A stretch of DNA of 64,000 bases from Xenophilus aerolatus (GTDB lineage Bacteria > Pseudomonadota > Gammaproteobacteria > Burkholderiales > Burkholderiaceae_C). The stretch is from NCBI GenBank assembly GCA_030418545.1, contig QAIB01000012.1, positions 1 to 64,000 on the forward strand. The letters run 5' to 3'. Below, piece by piece: positions 17,330 through 25,653 of the stretch. How positions within the stretch are numbered: position 1 is the first letter of the stretch; each line of letters begins with the position of its first letter. The translations under genes were made by a program, and so were the position numbers. The notes under the pieces are model-generated. The model searched no databases. It saw only the letters and a program-made list of their open reading frames with translations, and was not told the origin of the DNA.

Positions 17330-18128
17330 CGACGCGCCCTCGGTCTGGCGAGCGCCGCAGCTCTCGGCACGCTGGTGGCCGGTGTTCCTGCGCAACCTGC
17401 TCGTGTGGCGCAAGCTGGCCGTGCCCAGCCTGATCGGCAACATCGCCGAGCCGCTGATCTGGCTGGTCGCCTTCGGCTACGGCATGGGCGCGCTGGTGGG
17501 CAGCGTGCAGGTGAACGGCACTGCCGTTCCCTACATCCTCTTCCTGGCCAGCGGCTCGATCTGCATGAGCGCGATGAACGCGGCCAGCTTCGAGGCCCTG
17601 TATTCGGCCTTCTCGCGCATGCACGTGCAGAAGACCTGGGACGGCATCATGAACGCGCCCGTGGGCCTGGACGACGTGGTCTTCGCCGAGATGCTGTGGG
17701 CGGCCTTCAAGTCGCTGTTCACCGTGACGGCGATCATGGTGGTGATGCTGGCGCTGGGCATCAGCCACAGCCCCAAGCTCGTCGTCGCCTGGTGCGTACT
17801 GGCCGGCTGCGGCCTCGTCTTCTCGAGCATCGCGCTGATCTTCAACGCGCTGGCGAAGAGCTACGACTTCTTCACCTACTACTTCACGCTGTTCATGACG
17901 CCCATGATGTTCCTGTCGGGCGTGTTCTTTCCACTGGAGCAGTTGCCCGGCGTGGTGCAAGCGATCGCGCGCTGGCTGCCGTTGGCCAACGCCGTGGCGC
18001 TGGTGCGCCCGCTGTTCATGGACCAGTGGCCGGCGACGCCCTGGCGGCACCTGGCGGTGCTGGCGATCTATGCGGTGGCGGCGTTCTGGGTCGCCCTGGC
18101 GTTCACGCGCCGGCGCTTCCGCGCATAA
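17316..18128 (+). CDS. ABC-2 exporter permease, NodJ-type
   Basis: 270-residue inner-membrane permease partner of the preceding ATPase, starting with GTG at 17316 inside the end of that gene. Six hydrophobic segments are visible, among them [71 protein letters not shown] and [18 protein letters not shown]. The sequence [18 protein letters not shown] is characteristic of NodJ/DrrB-type ABC-2 permeases. The 14-bp overlap supports coupled synthesis of a two-subunit exporter. The substrate is unknown. Confidence 0.9.
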   Translation: MKTADDAPSVWRAPQLSARWWPVFLRNLLVWRKLAVPSLIGNIAEPLIWLVAFGYGMGALVGSVQVNGTAVPYILFLASGSICMSAMNAASFEALYSAFSRMHVQKTWDGIMNAPVGLDDVVFAEMLWAAFKSLFTVTAIMVVMLALGISHSPKLVVAWCVLAGCGLVFSSIALIFNALAKSYDFFTYYFTLFMTPMMFLSGVFFPLEQLPGVVQAIARWLPLANAVALVRPLFMDQWPATPWRHLAVLAIYAVAAFWVALAFTRRRFRA

Positions 18129-18318
18129 GGCGATCCACGCAAACGCCCATCCCGTGAAATAGTTCCTGCGAAGATCGCACCACAAGTGGTCTTTGGTCTT
18201 CACATCCGCTGCGTTTGCGGACTTTTCGCGTAATTGCCGGATCTGCAACTAGCGTATCGAATTGTGTCCAGCGTGGTGCCGCCGCTTCCGGCCGGCCCGC
18301 TCCAGAAAGGGCGCAGAC

Positions 18319-19116
18319 ATGGACCTCCAGATCGGACAGATCCTCCAACCCAGCTACGGCTGGGGCATGGTGCTCCTCTCTTTCCTCATCGCCTGTGCCG
18401 GCTCGCTCGTGGCGCTGCTGTGCGCACAGCGGATGTTCCGCCGCGACGGCACGCTGGACATCGCCTTGGCGGTCGGCGCGGCGGTGGCGCTGGGCGGCAT
18501 CGGCATCTGGTCGATGCACTTCATCGGCATGGTCGCGTACAGCCTGCCGGTGCGCATCGCCTACGACATCCCGCTCACCGCCATCTCGCTGCTGGCGGCC
18601 ATCGTCATCTCTGGCCTCGCGCTCTACCTCGCGGGCAGCGGGCGGCGGCAGTTCAACAAGGTGGGCTGGCTTGCAGGCAGCGTCCTGGCCGGCCTGGGCG
18701 TGTGCGTGATGCACTACATGGGCATGTTCGCGATGAACATGCGCGCCTCGATGGACTTCGACCCGACCATCGTGGCGCTGTCGGTCGCCATCGCCGTGAC
18801 GGCCGCGGCAGCAGCCCTGTGGCTGGCCTTCAACCTGCGGCGCCTGTCGCACCAGATCGCCGCGGCCGCGGTCATGGGCCTGGCCGTGTGCTCGATGCAC
18901 TACGTCGGCATGGCCGCCGCGACCATGGTGTGCACGGCCGCCGCGCCCGACAACGCCTTCACCATCAGCGGACGCCTGATCGGCCTGGTGGTCTTCGGTG
19001 TAGCGGGCCTGGTGCTCATCGGCATCGGCTGGATCATCTCGGAGCGCAGCATCGACGACGCCGCGCACACGCAGGACGCCCCGTCCACGCGCGGCCCGCG
19101 CACGCGCTGGGCCTGA
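18319..19116 (+). CDS. Free-standing MHYT-domain membrane sensor protein
   Basis: 265-residue integral membrane protein with about seven helices. It repeats the MHYT signature three times: SMHFIGM near residue 71, VMHYMGMFAMNM near residue 132 and SMHYVGMAAATM near residue 194. In the family these Met/His pairs on the outer face are proposed to bind copper and sense a gas such as O2, CO or NO. Unlike many relatives, it has no GGDEF, EAL or kinase domain, only a short hydrophilic tail. The start at MDLQIGQILQP follows AGAAAGGG-like purine-rich sequence. It is transcribed alone between the NodIJ pair and a convergent TetR gene. Confidence 0.87.
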   Translation: MDLQIGQILQPSYGWGMVLLSFLIACAGSLVALLCAQRMFRRDGTLDIALAVGAAVALGGIGIWSMHFIGMVAYSLPVRIAYDIPLTAISLLAAIVISGLALYLAGSGRRQFNKVGWLAGSVLAGLGVCVMHYMGMFAMNMRASMDFDPTIVALSVAIAVTAAAAALWLAFNLRRLSHQIAAAAVMGLAVCSMHYVGMAAATMVCTAAAPDNAFTISGRLIGLVVFGVAGLVLIGIGWIISERSIDDAAHTQDAPSTRGPRTRWA

Positions 19117-19149
19117 GGGCAGGGACCCGGCCCCGCCCGGGTGCCGACG

Positions 19150-19809
19150 TCAGCGTACGCCAGCGCCCGGCGTCGCCACCACCCGCCCGAGGTCGGCATC
19201 CAGCACGTCCTCGGCGAGGTGCTCCAACTGCCTCAGTGACCACTCCAGCACGTCCCGCTCGCTGATCGAGCGTTCGGCGAGCCAGGCCAGCACCAGTTGG
19301 TCGTGGAACCCGATCCATGCGCGAAGGCATGCGCGCACGGCCTTGCTTGGCGCAGGCAGTCCCAGCACCTCGCACAGCCGCGCGATGGCTTCCAGCCGCG
19401 ACGCCTCCCAGATCTCGGCAATCCTGGTGTTGATCGCCACGTTGTGCGAGCGTGCCCGGAAAAGGGCGTCGCCCTCGCGCTGCTTGACCGCCCGCAGGTG
19501 GGCGCGAAGGAACGAGGCCACCTGCTCGCGCGCCGTCCTGCCGCGAAACGAAGCGAGCTGGACTTCGTCCATCCGCTGCGCCGCCACCTTGCTGACCTCG
19601 GCATAGAGGTCCTCCATCGAACCGAAGTGATGAAACAGCAGGCCGTGCGCCACGCCGGCCTCGCGCGCGATCTCGGCAGCCGCGACGTTCAGGAAGCCGC
19701 GGCTGGCGAAGAGCCGCTCGGCAGCCTCCAGGATGCGTTGCTTGCCGGAAGGCGCTTTTTCGGCAGCGTCCTTCCTGCGGCGCTCCGGACGACTGGCGGT
19801 ATCACTCAT
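19150..19809 (-). CDS. TetR/AcrR-family regulator of the adjacent catabolic operon
   Basis: 219-residue DNA-binding protein starting MSDTASRPERRRKD. The N-terminal TetR domain reads QRILEAAERLFASRGFLNVAAAEIAREAGVAHGLLFHHFGSMEDLY (about residues 24-70), with the recognition helix AHGLLFHHFGS. The C-terminal ligand domain is unique to its group. It is divergent from the monooxygenase operon starting at 19937, and a perfect 13-bp dyad lies between them, so it probably represses that operon and itself. The inducer is presumably the operon's substrate or a CoA-free intermediate; this is inferred from position. Confidence 0.9.
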   Translation of the reverse strand: MSDTASRPERRRKDAAEKAPSGKQRILEAAERLFASRGFLNVAAAEIAREAGVAHGLLFHHFGSMEDLYAEVSKVAAQRMDEVQLASFRGRTAREQVASFLRAHLRAVKQREGDALFRARSHNVAINTRIAEIWEASRLEAIARLCEVLGLPAPSKAVRACLRAWIGFHDQLVLAWLAERSISERDVLEWSLRQLEHLAEDVLDADLGRVVATPGAGVR

Positions 19810-19896
19810 GCGCTTGATGATAGGTCGGGCTCCCGGCACGTGCGCCCGAGCGTTCAGGGAAAACCAGCAGTGACCGACCGGCACACCGCCATAAAC

Positions 19897-19909
19897 TGAC
19901 TGACAGTCA
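19897..19909. promoter_or_regulatory. Probable TetR operator (perfect dyad)
   Basis: TGACTG-A-CAGTCA is a perfect 13-bp palindrome in the 127-bp gap between the divergent TetR and monooxygenase genes. A degenerate half-site, ATCAGTCAT, follows at about 19914-19922. TetR-family proteins commonly bind dyads of this TGACTGNCAGTCA form. Confidence 0.65.
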
Positions 19910-19936
19910 ATCAATCAGTCATCGGCGATCGCATCC

Positions 19937-21688
19937 ATGCCAACACTTCCTGCAGCCGACGAAGCCACGGTTCATGACGTCCTGATCGTGGGTGGCGGCC
20001 CCTGCGGGCTGGCGGCGGCCATCGCGCTCGGTCGCTGCGGCGTGCGCACCCTGCTGGTCGAGAAGCACGCGTCGACCAGCTTCCATCCGCGCGGCCATGT
20101 GGTGAGTGCGCGCACGATGGAGATCTTCAGGGCCTGGGGCGTGGAAGATGCAGTGCGGGCGCGCGGCATACCGCAGGACCGCAACCAGGGCGTGATCTTC
20201 GTGCGCTCGGTCGCGGGCGAGACCATCGGTGAGATCCGCACCTACGCGGACCGCCAGCGCAACCGCCTGGCGGAGACCCACGGTCCCAGCGCGAAGACGT
20301 CTTGCCCGCAGGACGTGCTCGAGCCCGTGCTGCGGCGCGCGGCCGAAGACCACACCTGCGTCGACCTCATGTTCGGCACCCGGCTGCTGGACCTCGAACA
20401 GGACCACGGCTGGGTCAACGCGAGGATCCTGGGGCCCGATGGCCTGTCACGCACCGTGCGGGCGCGCTACGCGATCGCCGCCGACGGTGCCCGCGGCGAG
20501 CTTCGGGAGAAGCTCGGCATTCCGCTCGAAGGCGACCAGGGGCTCGGCAATCAGATCGGCATCTACTTCGAGGCCGACCTCTGGCCTTGGGTGGAGAGGC
20601 GCCCGAACCTGCTCTGGTGGATCTACAACCGCCAGACCGTGGGCGTGATGATTGCCCTGGATGGCCGCCGCAGGTGGACCTACAACTTCGGCTACGACGC
20701 ATCTCGCGATGCCCCCGAGCAGTTCACGTCCGAGCGCTGCGAGCGCATCGTGCGCGCAGCGGTCGGTGCAGACGATCTGTCGCTGCGCATCCGCGACGTG
20801 CGGGCATGGCGAATGCAGGCACGCATTGCGCGCCGCCTGCGCAGCGGCCGCGTGTTTCTCGCGGGCGACGCGGCCCATCCGCTGCCGCCGACGGGCGGCC
20901 AGGGCATGAACACGGCCGTGGGCGATGTGCACAACCTGTGCTGGAAGCTGGCGCTGGTGCTGCAGGGTCGCGCGGAGGAGGCGATCCTGGATTCGTACGA
21001 GACCGAGCGCCTCCCCGTCATCCGCTTCAACGTCGAGCAGAGCGTGCGCAATGCCCGTCGCATGGAAAGCGCAGGCCTGGGCGGGATCATGAAGACGCAT
21101 GAGGACTTCCGCGAGGAGGACATCGCCCGCATGCGCGACGCCATCCCGGGCCAGCGCGAGCATTTCGACTATCACGGCCAGACCTTCGGCTACACCTATC
21201 GCTCGCCGCTGGTGCTGGACGAAGGCGGAACCGCCGGGGCGCCGGAGGTCAACACCTATGTGGCGTCGGCAGCGCCGGGCGGCCGCGCGCCGCACTGCTG
21301 GCTGCAGCGGGGCAAGGGGGGCATCACCGTGTCGACCGTCGACCTGTTCAAGGATCAGGTCTTCACGCTGCTGGCTGGCCGGCGCGGACAGCGCTGGATG
21401 GCGGCATTCATGAAGGCTGCCGTGCAGGCAGGACTGGCTGCGCAGGCCTTCGCCGTCGGGCCGCAGGGCGACCTGATCGATCACGGCGGAGCGTTCCACG
21501 ACCTCTATGAAATCGGTGCGGAAGGGGCAGTCCTCGTGCGTCCCGACGGCCATGTGGCGTGGCGTGCCCGCGATGCAGGCCAGGACGCGGCCGAAACCAT
21601 GCGGCAGGTGCTGGACGCGCTCACCGGCCGGGCGATTGCACCGGAACGCCGAACCGAGCCACTCGCCGTCGAAGAGGAGTCCTCATGA
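19937..21688 (+). CDS. FAD-dependent aromatic monooxygenase (phenol hydroxylase/TfdB/MhpA-like)
   Basis: 583-residue flavoprotein predicted to hydroxylate an aromatic ring with NAD(P)H and O2. It has the FAD GxGxxG motif VGGGPCGLAAAIALGRCG (about residues 18-36), the DG motif YAIAADGARGELREKLGI, and the GD motif VFLAGDAAHPLPPTGGQGMNTAVGDVHNLCWKLA. The C-terminal region from about residue 420 is the thioredoxin-like dimerisation domain of large group A hydroxylases. It is the first gene of an operon controlled by the divergent TetR gene. The next gene, a VOC enzyme, overlaps its stop by four bases. With a downstream FAH-type hydrolase this suggests hydroxylation, ring opening and hydrolysis. 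The actual substrate is unknown. Confidence 0.9.
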   Translation: MPTLPAADEATVHDVLIVGGGPCGLAAAIALGRCGVRTLLVEKHASTSFHPRGHVVSARTMEIFRAWGVEDAVRARGIPQDRNQGVIFVRSVAGETIGEIRTYADRQRNRLAETHGPSAKTSCPQDVLEPVLRRAAEDHTCVDLMFGTRLLDLEQDHGWVNARILGPDGLSRTVRARYAIAADGARGELREKLGIPLEGDQGLGNQIGIYFEADLWPWVERRPNLLWWIYNRQTVGVMIALDGRRRWTYNFGYDASRDAPEQFTSERCERIVRAAVGADDLSLRIRDVRAWRMQARIARRLRSGRVFLAGDAAHPLPPTGGQGMNTAVGDVHNLCWKLALVLQGRAEEAILDSYETERLPVIRFNVEQSVRNARRMESAGLGGIMKTHEDFREEDIARMRDAIPGQREHFDYHGQTFGYTYRSPLVLDEGGTAGAPEVNTYVASAAPGGRAPHCWLQRGKGGITVSTVDLFKDQVFTLLAGRRGQRWMAAFMKAAVQAGLAAQAFAVGPQGDLIDHGGAFHDLYEIGAEGAVLVRPDGHVAWRARDAGQDAAETMRQVLDALTGRAIAPERRTEPLAVEEESS

Positions 21689-22239
21689 GTCAAACCACGA
21701 ACACGCCTGCCCTGGCGCCCAGCCGCCTTGCGCACATCGCCTTGCGGACCAATCGCCTCACGGAGCTTGTCGACTGGTACTGCAAGGTGCTCGGGGCACA
21801 CGTCGCTCATGCGTCCGACAAGGTGGCGTTCCTGACCTATGACGACGAGCACCACCGAATCGCGCTGATCGGCCTGGAGGACTACCCGCCGCGGGACGAC
21901 ATGGTCCGGGCCGGCCACTACCACACGGCCTTCGCCTACGACTCGCTGGCCGACCTGCTCGGGACCTATCAACGCCTGCTCGGCCTGGGCATCGTGCCTT
22001 ACCGCTCCATCAACCACGGGCCTACCGTGTCCTTCTACTACGCCGACCCCGAAGGCAACCAGATCGAGCTCCAGGTCGACAGCTTTCCCGATCCGCAGGC
22101 CACCAACGCATGGATGGGCAGCGAGGCCTTCCGCCGCAACCCGATCGGCATCGAGTTCGACCCGGAGGACATGGTGAAGAGGCTGCAGGCCGGCGTGCCG
22201 GAGGCCGAACTGCTGCGCCGCCCCGACTCGATGGCCTGA
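21685..22239 (+). CDS. VOC-fold metalloenzyme, probable extradiol ring-cleavage dioxygenase
   Basis: 184-residue cytoplasmic protein of the vicinal oxygen chelate superfamily. The metal-ligand triad typical of type I extradiol dioxygenases is recognisable: His in RLAHIALRT near residue 17, His in AGHYHTAFAY near residue 79, and Glu in GNQIELQVDSF near residue 130. DDEHHRIALIGLE and FYYADPEGNQ are strand features of the fold. It is short, being a single pair of beta-alpha modules. ATGA overlap with the monooxygenase gene indicates coupling. Placement between a ring hydroxylase and an FAH hydrolase supports a dioxygenase; a glyoxalase-type isomerase is the alternative. Confidence 0.82.
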   Translation: MSQTTNTPALAPSRLAHIALRTNRLTELVDWYCKVLGAHVAHASDKVAFLTYDDEHHRIALIGLEDYPPRDDMVRAGHYHTAFAYDSLADLLGTYQRLLGLGIVPYRSINHGPTVSFYYADPEGNQIELQVDSFPDPQATNAWMGSEAFRRNPIGIEFDPEDMVKRLQAGVPEAELLRRPDSMA

Positions 22240-22264
22240 ACCGGCCGAATACAAGGAGACACGC

Positions 22265-23269
22265 ATGTCGAACCCCATTGCCAGGCGCCTCTTGGTCGGC
22301 GCCATGCTGGCTGCGGCCGCGCTGACTGCAGGGGCCCAGCCCGCGAAGGTCCGCTTGGTCCTGCCGGCCGTATCGATCCTGTTCGCGCCGGTGTACATCG
22401 CCCAGGATGCGGGCTACTTCATGGAAGCCGGCGTGGAGACGGACGTGAGCCAGCTCGCCGGCCCTGCGGCGCTGAACGCCCTGATCGGCGGCAGCGCCGA
22501 CCTCACCAGCATCGCAGGGCTGCTGCAGCTGCGGGCGGCACAGCGCGGCCAGAAGACCCTGGCCATCGCCGGCCTTCAGGAGAATGCAACGACCGAGGTC
22601 GTGCTGTCGGCGGAGGCGGCACAGCGCGTGGCCGCGGCGCGCACCCCCGTGGAGCGGGCCCGCGCGCTCAAGGGTCTGACACTCGCCGTGGACGCCGCGA
22701 ACGGCCTGCCCCACGCCTTCCTGCGCTATGTGGCGCGCCAGGCCGGCATCGACGCGGACCGGGACATCCGGCTGGTCTTCGTCGCACCGCCCGGGATGGA
22801 TGCCGCGCTCCAGAAGAAGGAGGTGGACGGCTTCGTCTTCTCGAGCCCCTTCACGCTCGAGGCGGTCCGCCGCGGCGCCCAGTTGTGGATCAGCGGTCCG
22901 CGCGGCGACTTCCCGGACCTGAACCCCACGACCTACAACGTGCTGGTCGCGCGCGACGGGTACTGCACGAATGCCGCGGCCACCTGCAGGAAGCTGGTGG
23001 CGGCGCTGGACCGCAGCCTGGCACTCATCGCGGCCGAGCCCCAGAAGGCATTCGCCCTTCTGGCCAGGCGCTTCGACAAGATGGATCCCGAGCTGTTGAA
23101 GCAGGCCTTCGAGAGCTTCCAGCGCAACACACCCGCGCGCTCCATGCCGATGGGCAAGGCCTTCGAGCACACGGTGGCGACCATGTTCGGCCCGCAGGAC
23201 GACAAGGCCGCGCTGACGGCGCTTGCCAGAACGCTCTACACCGACGAATTCGTCGGTGCCTCCAGGTAG
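22265..23269 (+). CDS. ABC transporter substrate-binding protein, NMT1/SsuA-like
   Basis: 334-residue periplasmic receptor with a Sec signal (MSNPIARRLLVGAMLAAAAL, cleavage after GAQ-like). The mature part begins VRLVLPAVSILFAPVYIAQDAGYF, followed by LNALIGGSADLTSIAG, the pattern of the NMT1/TauA/SsuA family that binds sulfonates, nitrate, thiamine precursors or aromatic acids. A strong AAGGAG lies upstream of the ATG. Its position behind a hydroxylase and a VOC enzyme suggests it binds the aromatic substrate of the operon. This is inference; no ligand residue is diagnostic. Confidence 0.9.
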   Translation: MSNPIARRLLVGAMLAAAALTAGAQPAKVRLVLPAVSILFAPVYIAQDAGYFMEAGVETDVSQLAGPAALNALIGGSADLTSIAGLLQLRAAQRGQKTLAIAGLQENATTEVVLSAEAAQRVAAARTPVERARALKGLTLAVDAANGLPHAFLRYVARQAGIDADRDIRLVFVAPPGMDAALQKKEVDGFVFSSPFTLEAVRRGAQLWISGPRGDFPDLNPTTYNVLVARDGYCTNAAATCRKLVAALDRSLALIAAEPQKAFALLARRFDKMDPELLKQAFESFQRNTPARSMPMGKAFEHTVATMFGPQDDKAALTALARTLYTDEFVGASR

Positions 23270-23284
23270 CAGGGCGCCGCAGCC

Positions 23285-24061
23285 ATGGTGCATCGATCCT
23301 GGATCGACCGGCTGCTGTTGGGCGCCGCATTGCTGGGCGCGTGGGAAGCCGCGTCCCGGCTGCTCGGCGCCTACTGGATCAGCTCGCCATTGCTGGTCGC
23401 GCAGCGGATGGGCTCCATGCTCGAGAACGGCGAGCTCTGGTTCCACGGCCGTTTCACGCTCGCCGAGGCCTTCGGCGGCTTCGTGCTCGGCGCCGTGCCG
23501 GGCTGCGTCCTGGCCATGGCGTTGCGGCGCCATCCCTTCCTCCGCGAAGCCGTGCTCGGCGTCGCGGGCATCGGCTACGGCATTCCCAAGACGGCGCTGG
23601 TGCCGCTGTTCATCCTGTGGCTGGGCGTGGGGCCGGGCGCCAAGGTGGCGCTGGTGGCCACCGCCATCTTCTTCATCGTCTTCTACAGCACGCTGGATGG
23701 GGTTCGGGCGGTCGATGCCAGGCTGCTGCGCACGGTGCGGGTCTTCGGCGCCACGGAGCTGCAGCTGCTGCGACACGTCGTCTGGCCGGCGGTCGTGCCC
23801 TACCTCTTCGGCGGACTGCGTGTGGCGGTGCCCTACGCGATCGCGGGCGCCATCGTCGGCGAGATCATCTCGTCCAACCGGGGCCTCGGCTATCTGGCCC
23901 AGTACGGCGCGTCGGACTTCGACACCACGCTGGTCTTCGTCGCGCTGGTCACGGTGATGTGCATCGTGCTGGCCCTGAGTGCAGTCCTGGCAAGCCTGCA
24001 GGCGCGGTGGCTGCGGTGGCAGAGCGGGCAGCCCACCGGCTCGCGCCCCCTGGGAGCCTGA
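23285..24061 (+). CDS. ABC transporter permease, SsuC/TauC-like (first of two)
   Basis: 258-residue inner-membrane permease with about six helices. It has the EAA-loop region FGATELQLLRHVVWPAVVPYLFGGLRVAVPYAIAGAIVGE near residues 155-195 and an IGYGIPKTALVPLFILWLGVG segment typical of the NMT1-linked BPD permeases. It starts 15 bp after the binding-protein gene. A second, different permease is encoded at 24892 and only one ATPase, so the importer is probably a heterodimeric channel. Confidence 0.92.
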   Translation: MVHRSWIDRLLLGAALLGAWEAASRLLGAYWISSPLLVAQRMGSMLENGELWFHGRFTLAEAFGGFVLGAVPGCVLAMALRRHPFLREAVLGVAGIGYGIPKTALVPLFILWLGVGPGAKVALVATAIFFIVFYSTLDGVRAVDARLLRTVRVFGATELQLLRHVVWPAVVPYLFGGLRVAVPYAIAGAIVGEIISSNRGLGYLAQYGASDFDTTLVFVALVTVMCIVLALSAVLASLQARWLRWQSGQPTGSRPLGA

Positions 24062-24064
24062 GCC

Positions 24065-24895
24065 GTGAAACCTGAAGTACACGCCGTCGCACCCTCCGTG
24101 GCCCTGCTGCAGTTGCAGAAACTCGGGGTCTGCTACGACCAAGGCCAGCTTGCGACCGCGCGCTGGATCCTGCGCGACGTCGATCTGACAGTACACGACG
24201 GCGAGTTCGTGACCATCATGGGCTCGTCCGGCGCCGGCAAGTCGACGCTGCTGAACGTGGTGGCCCAGACCCTGGCACCCTCGGCCGGCCGCATCGTCTT
24301 CGGTGGTCACACGGTCGGCGGCGAGGGCATGCCGCTCCAACCCGGCAGCGGACGGCGGATCGGCTACGTCACGCAGGACGACAACCTGCTGCCGTGGCGC
24401 ACGGTGTGGGACAACGTCATGTTTCCGCTGACCCTGGCCGGCAAACCGAGCGCATCGGACGTGGAGCGCGCACAACGGCTGGTCGAGCAGGTGGGCCTGA
24501 CGCAATGGACCGGGCACTACCCGCACCAGCTGTCGGGCGGCATGCGCAAGCGCGCCTCGCTGGCGCGCACGCTGGCCTACGACCCGCCCGTGGTACTGAT
24601 GGACGAGCCCTTCGGCGCACTCGATGCGGAAACGCGTGCGCAACTGCAGGCGGACCTCCTGGCCCTGTGGGCGTCGGAGCGCAAGACCATCCTCTTCGTC
24701 ACGCACGACATCAACGAAGCCATCGCGCTGGGCGACCGGGTGGTGGTGCTCTGCGGATCGCCGGGTCGCGTCGCGCTCGAACGGCATCTGGACATCCCGC
24801 GGCCGCGCGACCCCGAAACGATCTTCAAGGCGCCCAGCTTCGCCGGGCACTACGACGCCATCCGCGCCTGCCTGCGAAGCGGAGGCCAACCGTGA
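24065..24895 (+). CDS. ABC transporter ATP-binding protein, SsuB/TauB-like
   Basis: 276-residue cytoplasmic ATPase that starts with GTG three bases after the upstream permease. It has Walker A GSSGAGKST, Q-loop VTQDDNLLPWRTVWDN, signature LSGGMRKRASLARTLA, Walker B VVLMDEPFGALDAETR, and H-loop VTHDINEAIALGDRVVVL. The LLPWRTVWDNV and DINEA motifs are typical of the nitrate/sulfonate/taurine subfamily. It powers the importer made of the two flanking permeases. Its stop overlaps the GTG of the second permease. Confidence 0.93.
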   Translation: MKPEVHAVAPSVALLQLQKLGVCYDQGQLATARWILRDVDLTVHDGEFVTIMGSSGAGKSTLLNVVAQTLAPSAGRIVFGGHTVGGEGMPLQPGSGRRIGYVTQDDNLLPWRTVWDNVMFPLTLAGKPSASDVERAQRLVEQVGLTQWTGHYPHQLSGGMRKRASLARTLAYDPPVVLMDEPFGALDAETRAQLQADLLALWASERKTILFVTHDINEAIALGDRVVVLCGSPGRVALERHLDIPRPRDPETIFKAPSFAGHYDAIRACLRSGGQP

Positions 24896-25653
24896 GCAGG
24901 CGCCGAGCTCTGCTGGCGCAGTCGCTGGGCCTGGCCGCTGTCGCGCTGGCATGGCAGCTGGCCAGCCGGTGGCTGGACCCGTACTGGGTGCCGGGCATCG
25001 GGCAGGTGGCCGGTCGACTGTGGAGCGAGGCGAAGACCGGACGCCTGCTGGCCGACATGGGGGCCACCACGGCCCTGCTGGTGGCCGGCACGGTGCCGGG
25101 CCTGCTCGCGGGCAGCGGCCTGGCCGTCCTGCTGCGCCTCTCGCCACGGATCGATGCGATGGCGCAACCCTTCGTCACGGCCCTGATGAGCATCCCGAAG
25201 CTCGGCCTGGTGCCCCTGCTCGTCCTGTGGTTCGGCACCGGCTGGACGCCCAAGCTGCTGCTGGTCGCGCTGACGGTGCTGTTCATCGTCTTCTCGCTCG
25301 CCTACGCAGGCCTGGCGACGGTCGACACGCGCCTGCTGATGGCCGCGCGGGTATTCGGTGCCGGGCGGGCCCAGCTGACCCGGCACATCGTCGTGCCCAG
25401 CGTGCTGCCCTTCGTCTTCACCGGGCTGCAGGTGGCGCTGCCCTGGGCCTTGAGCGCGGCACTGGTGGGCGAATACCTGGCGGCCAAGGCCGGCATCGGG
25501 CACGGCATCGAGGAGGCGCGGCAGCTCGGCGACTCGGTCGGCGTGTACCGGGGCATCGTGCTGGCGACCGTGCTGGTGCTGCTGGCCAGCGCCGTGCTGA
25601 CAGCGGTGCGCCGCCTGACTCTGCCCATCCATCCTTCAGGAGAAGAAGCATGA
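24892..25653 (+). CDS. ABC transporter permease, SsuC/TauC-like (second of two)
   Basis: 253-residue inner-membrane permease, starting with GTG at 24892 that overlaps the ATPase stop (GTGA). It shows LMSIPKLGLVPLLVLWFGTGWTPKLLLVALTVLF and the EAA loop FGAGRAQLTRHIVVPSVLPFVFTGLQVALPWALSAALVGEYLA. It is clearly related to, but distinct from, the permease at 23285, with low identity by eye outside the motifs. Two permeases with one ATPase imply a heteromeric transporter. The stop overlaps the FAH gene start as ATGA. Confidence 0.91.
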   Translation: MSRRRALLAQSLGLAAVALAWQLASRWLDPYWVPGIGQVAGRLWSEAKTGRLLADMGATTALLVAGTVPGLLAGSGLAVLLRLSPRIDAMAQPFVTALMSIPKLGLVPLLVLWFGTGWTPKLLLVALTVLFIVFSLAYAGLATVDTRLLMAARVFGAGRAQLTRHIVVPSVLPFVFTGLQVALPWALSAALVGEYLAAKAGIGHGIEEARQLGDSVGVYRGIVLATVLVLLASAVLTAVRRLTLPIHPSGEEA

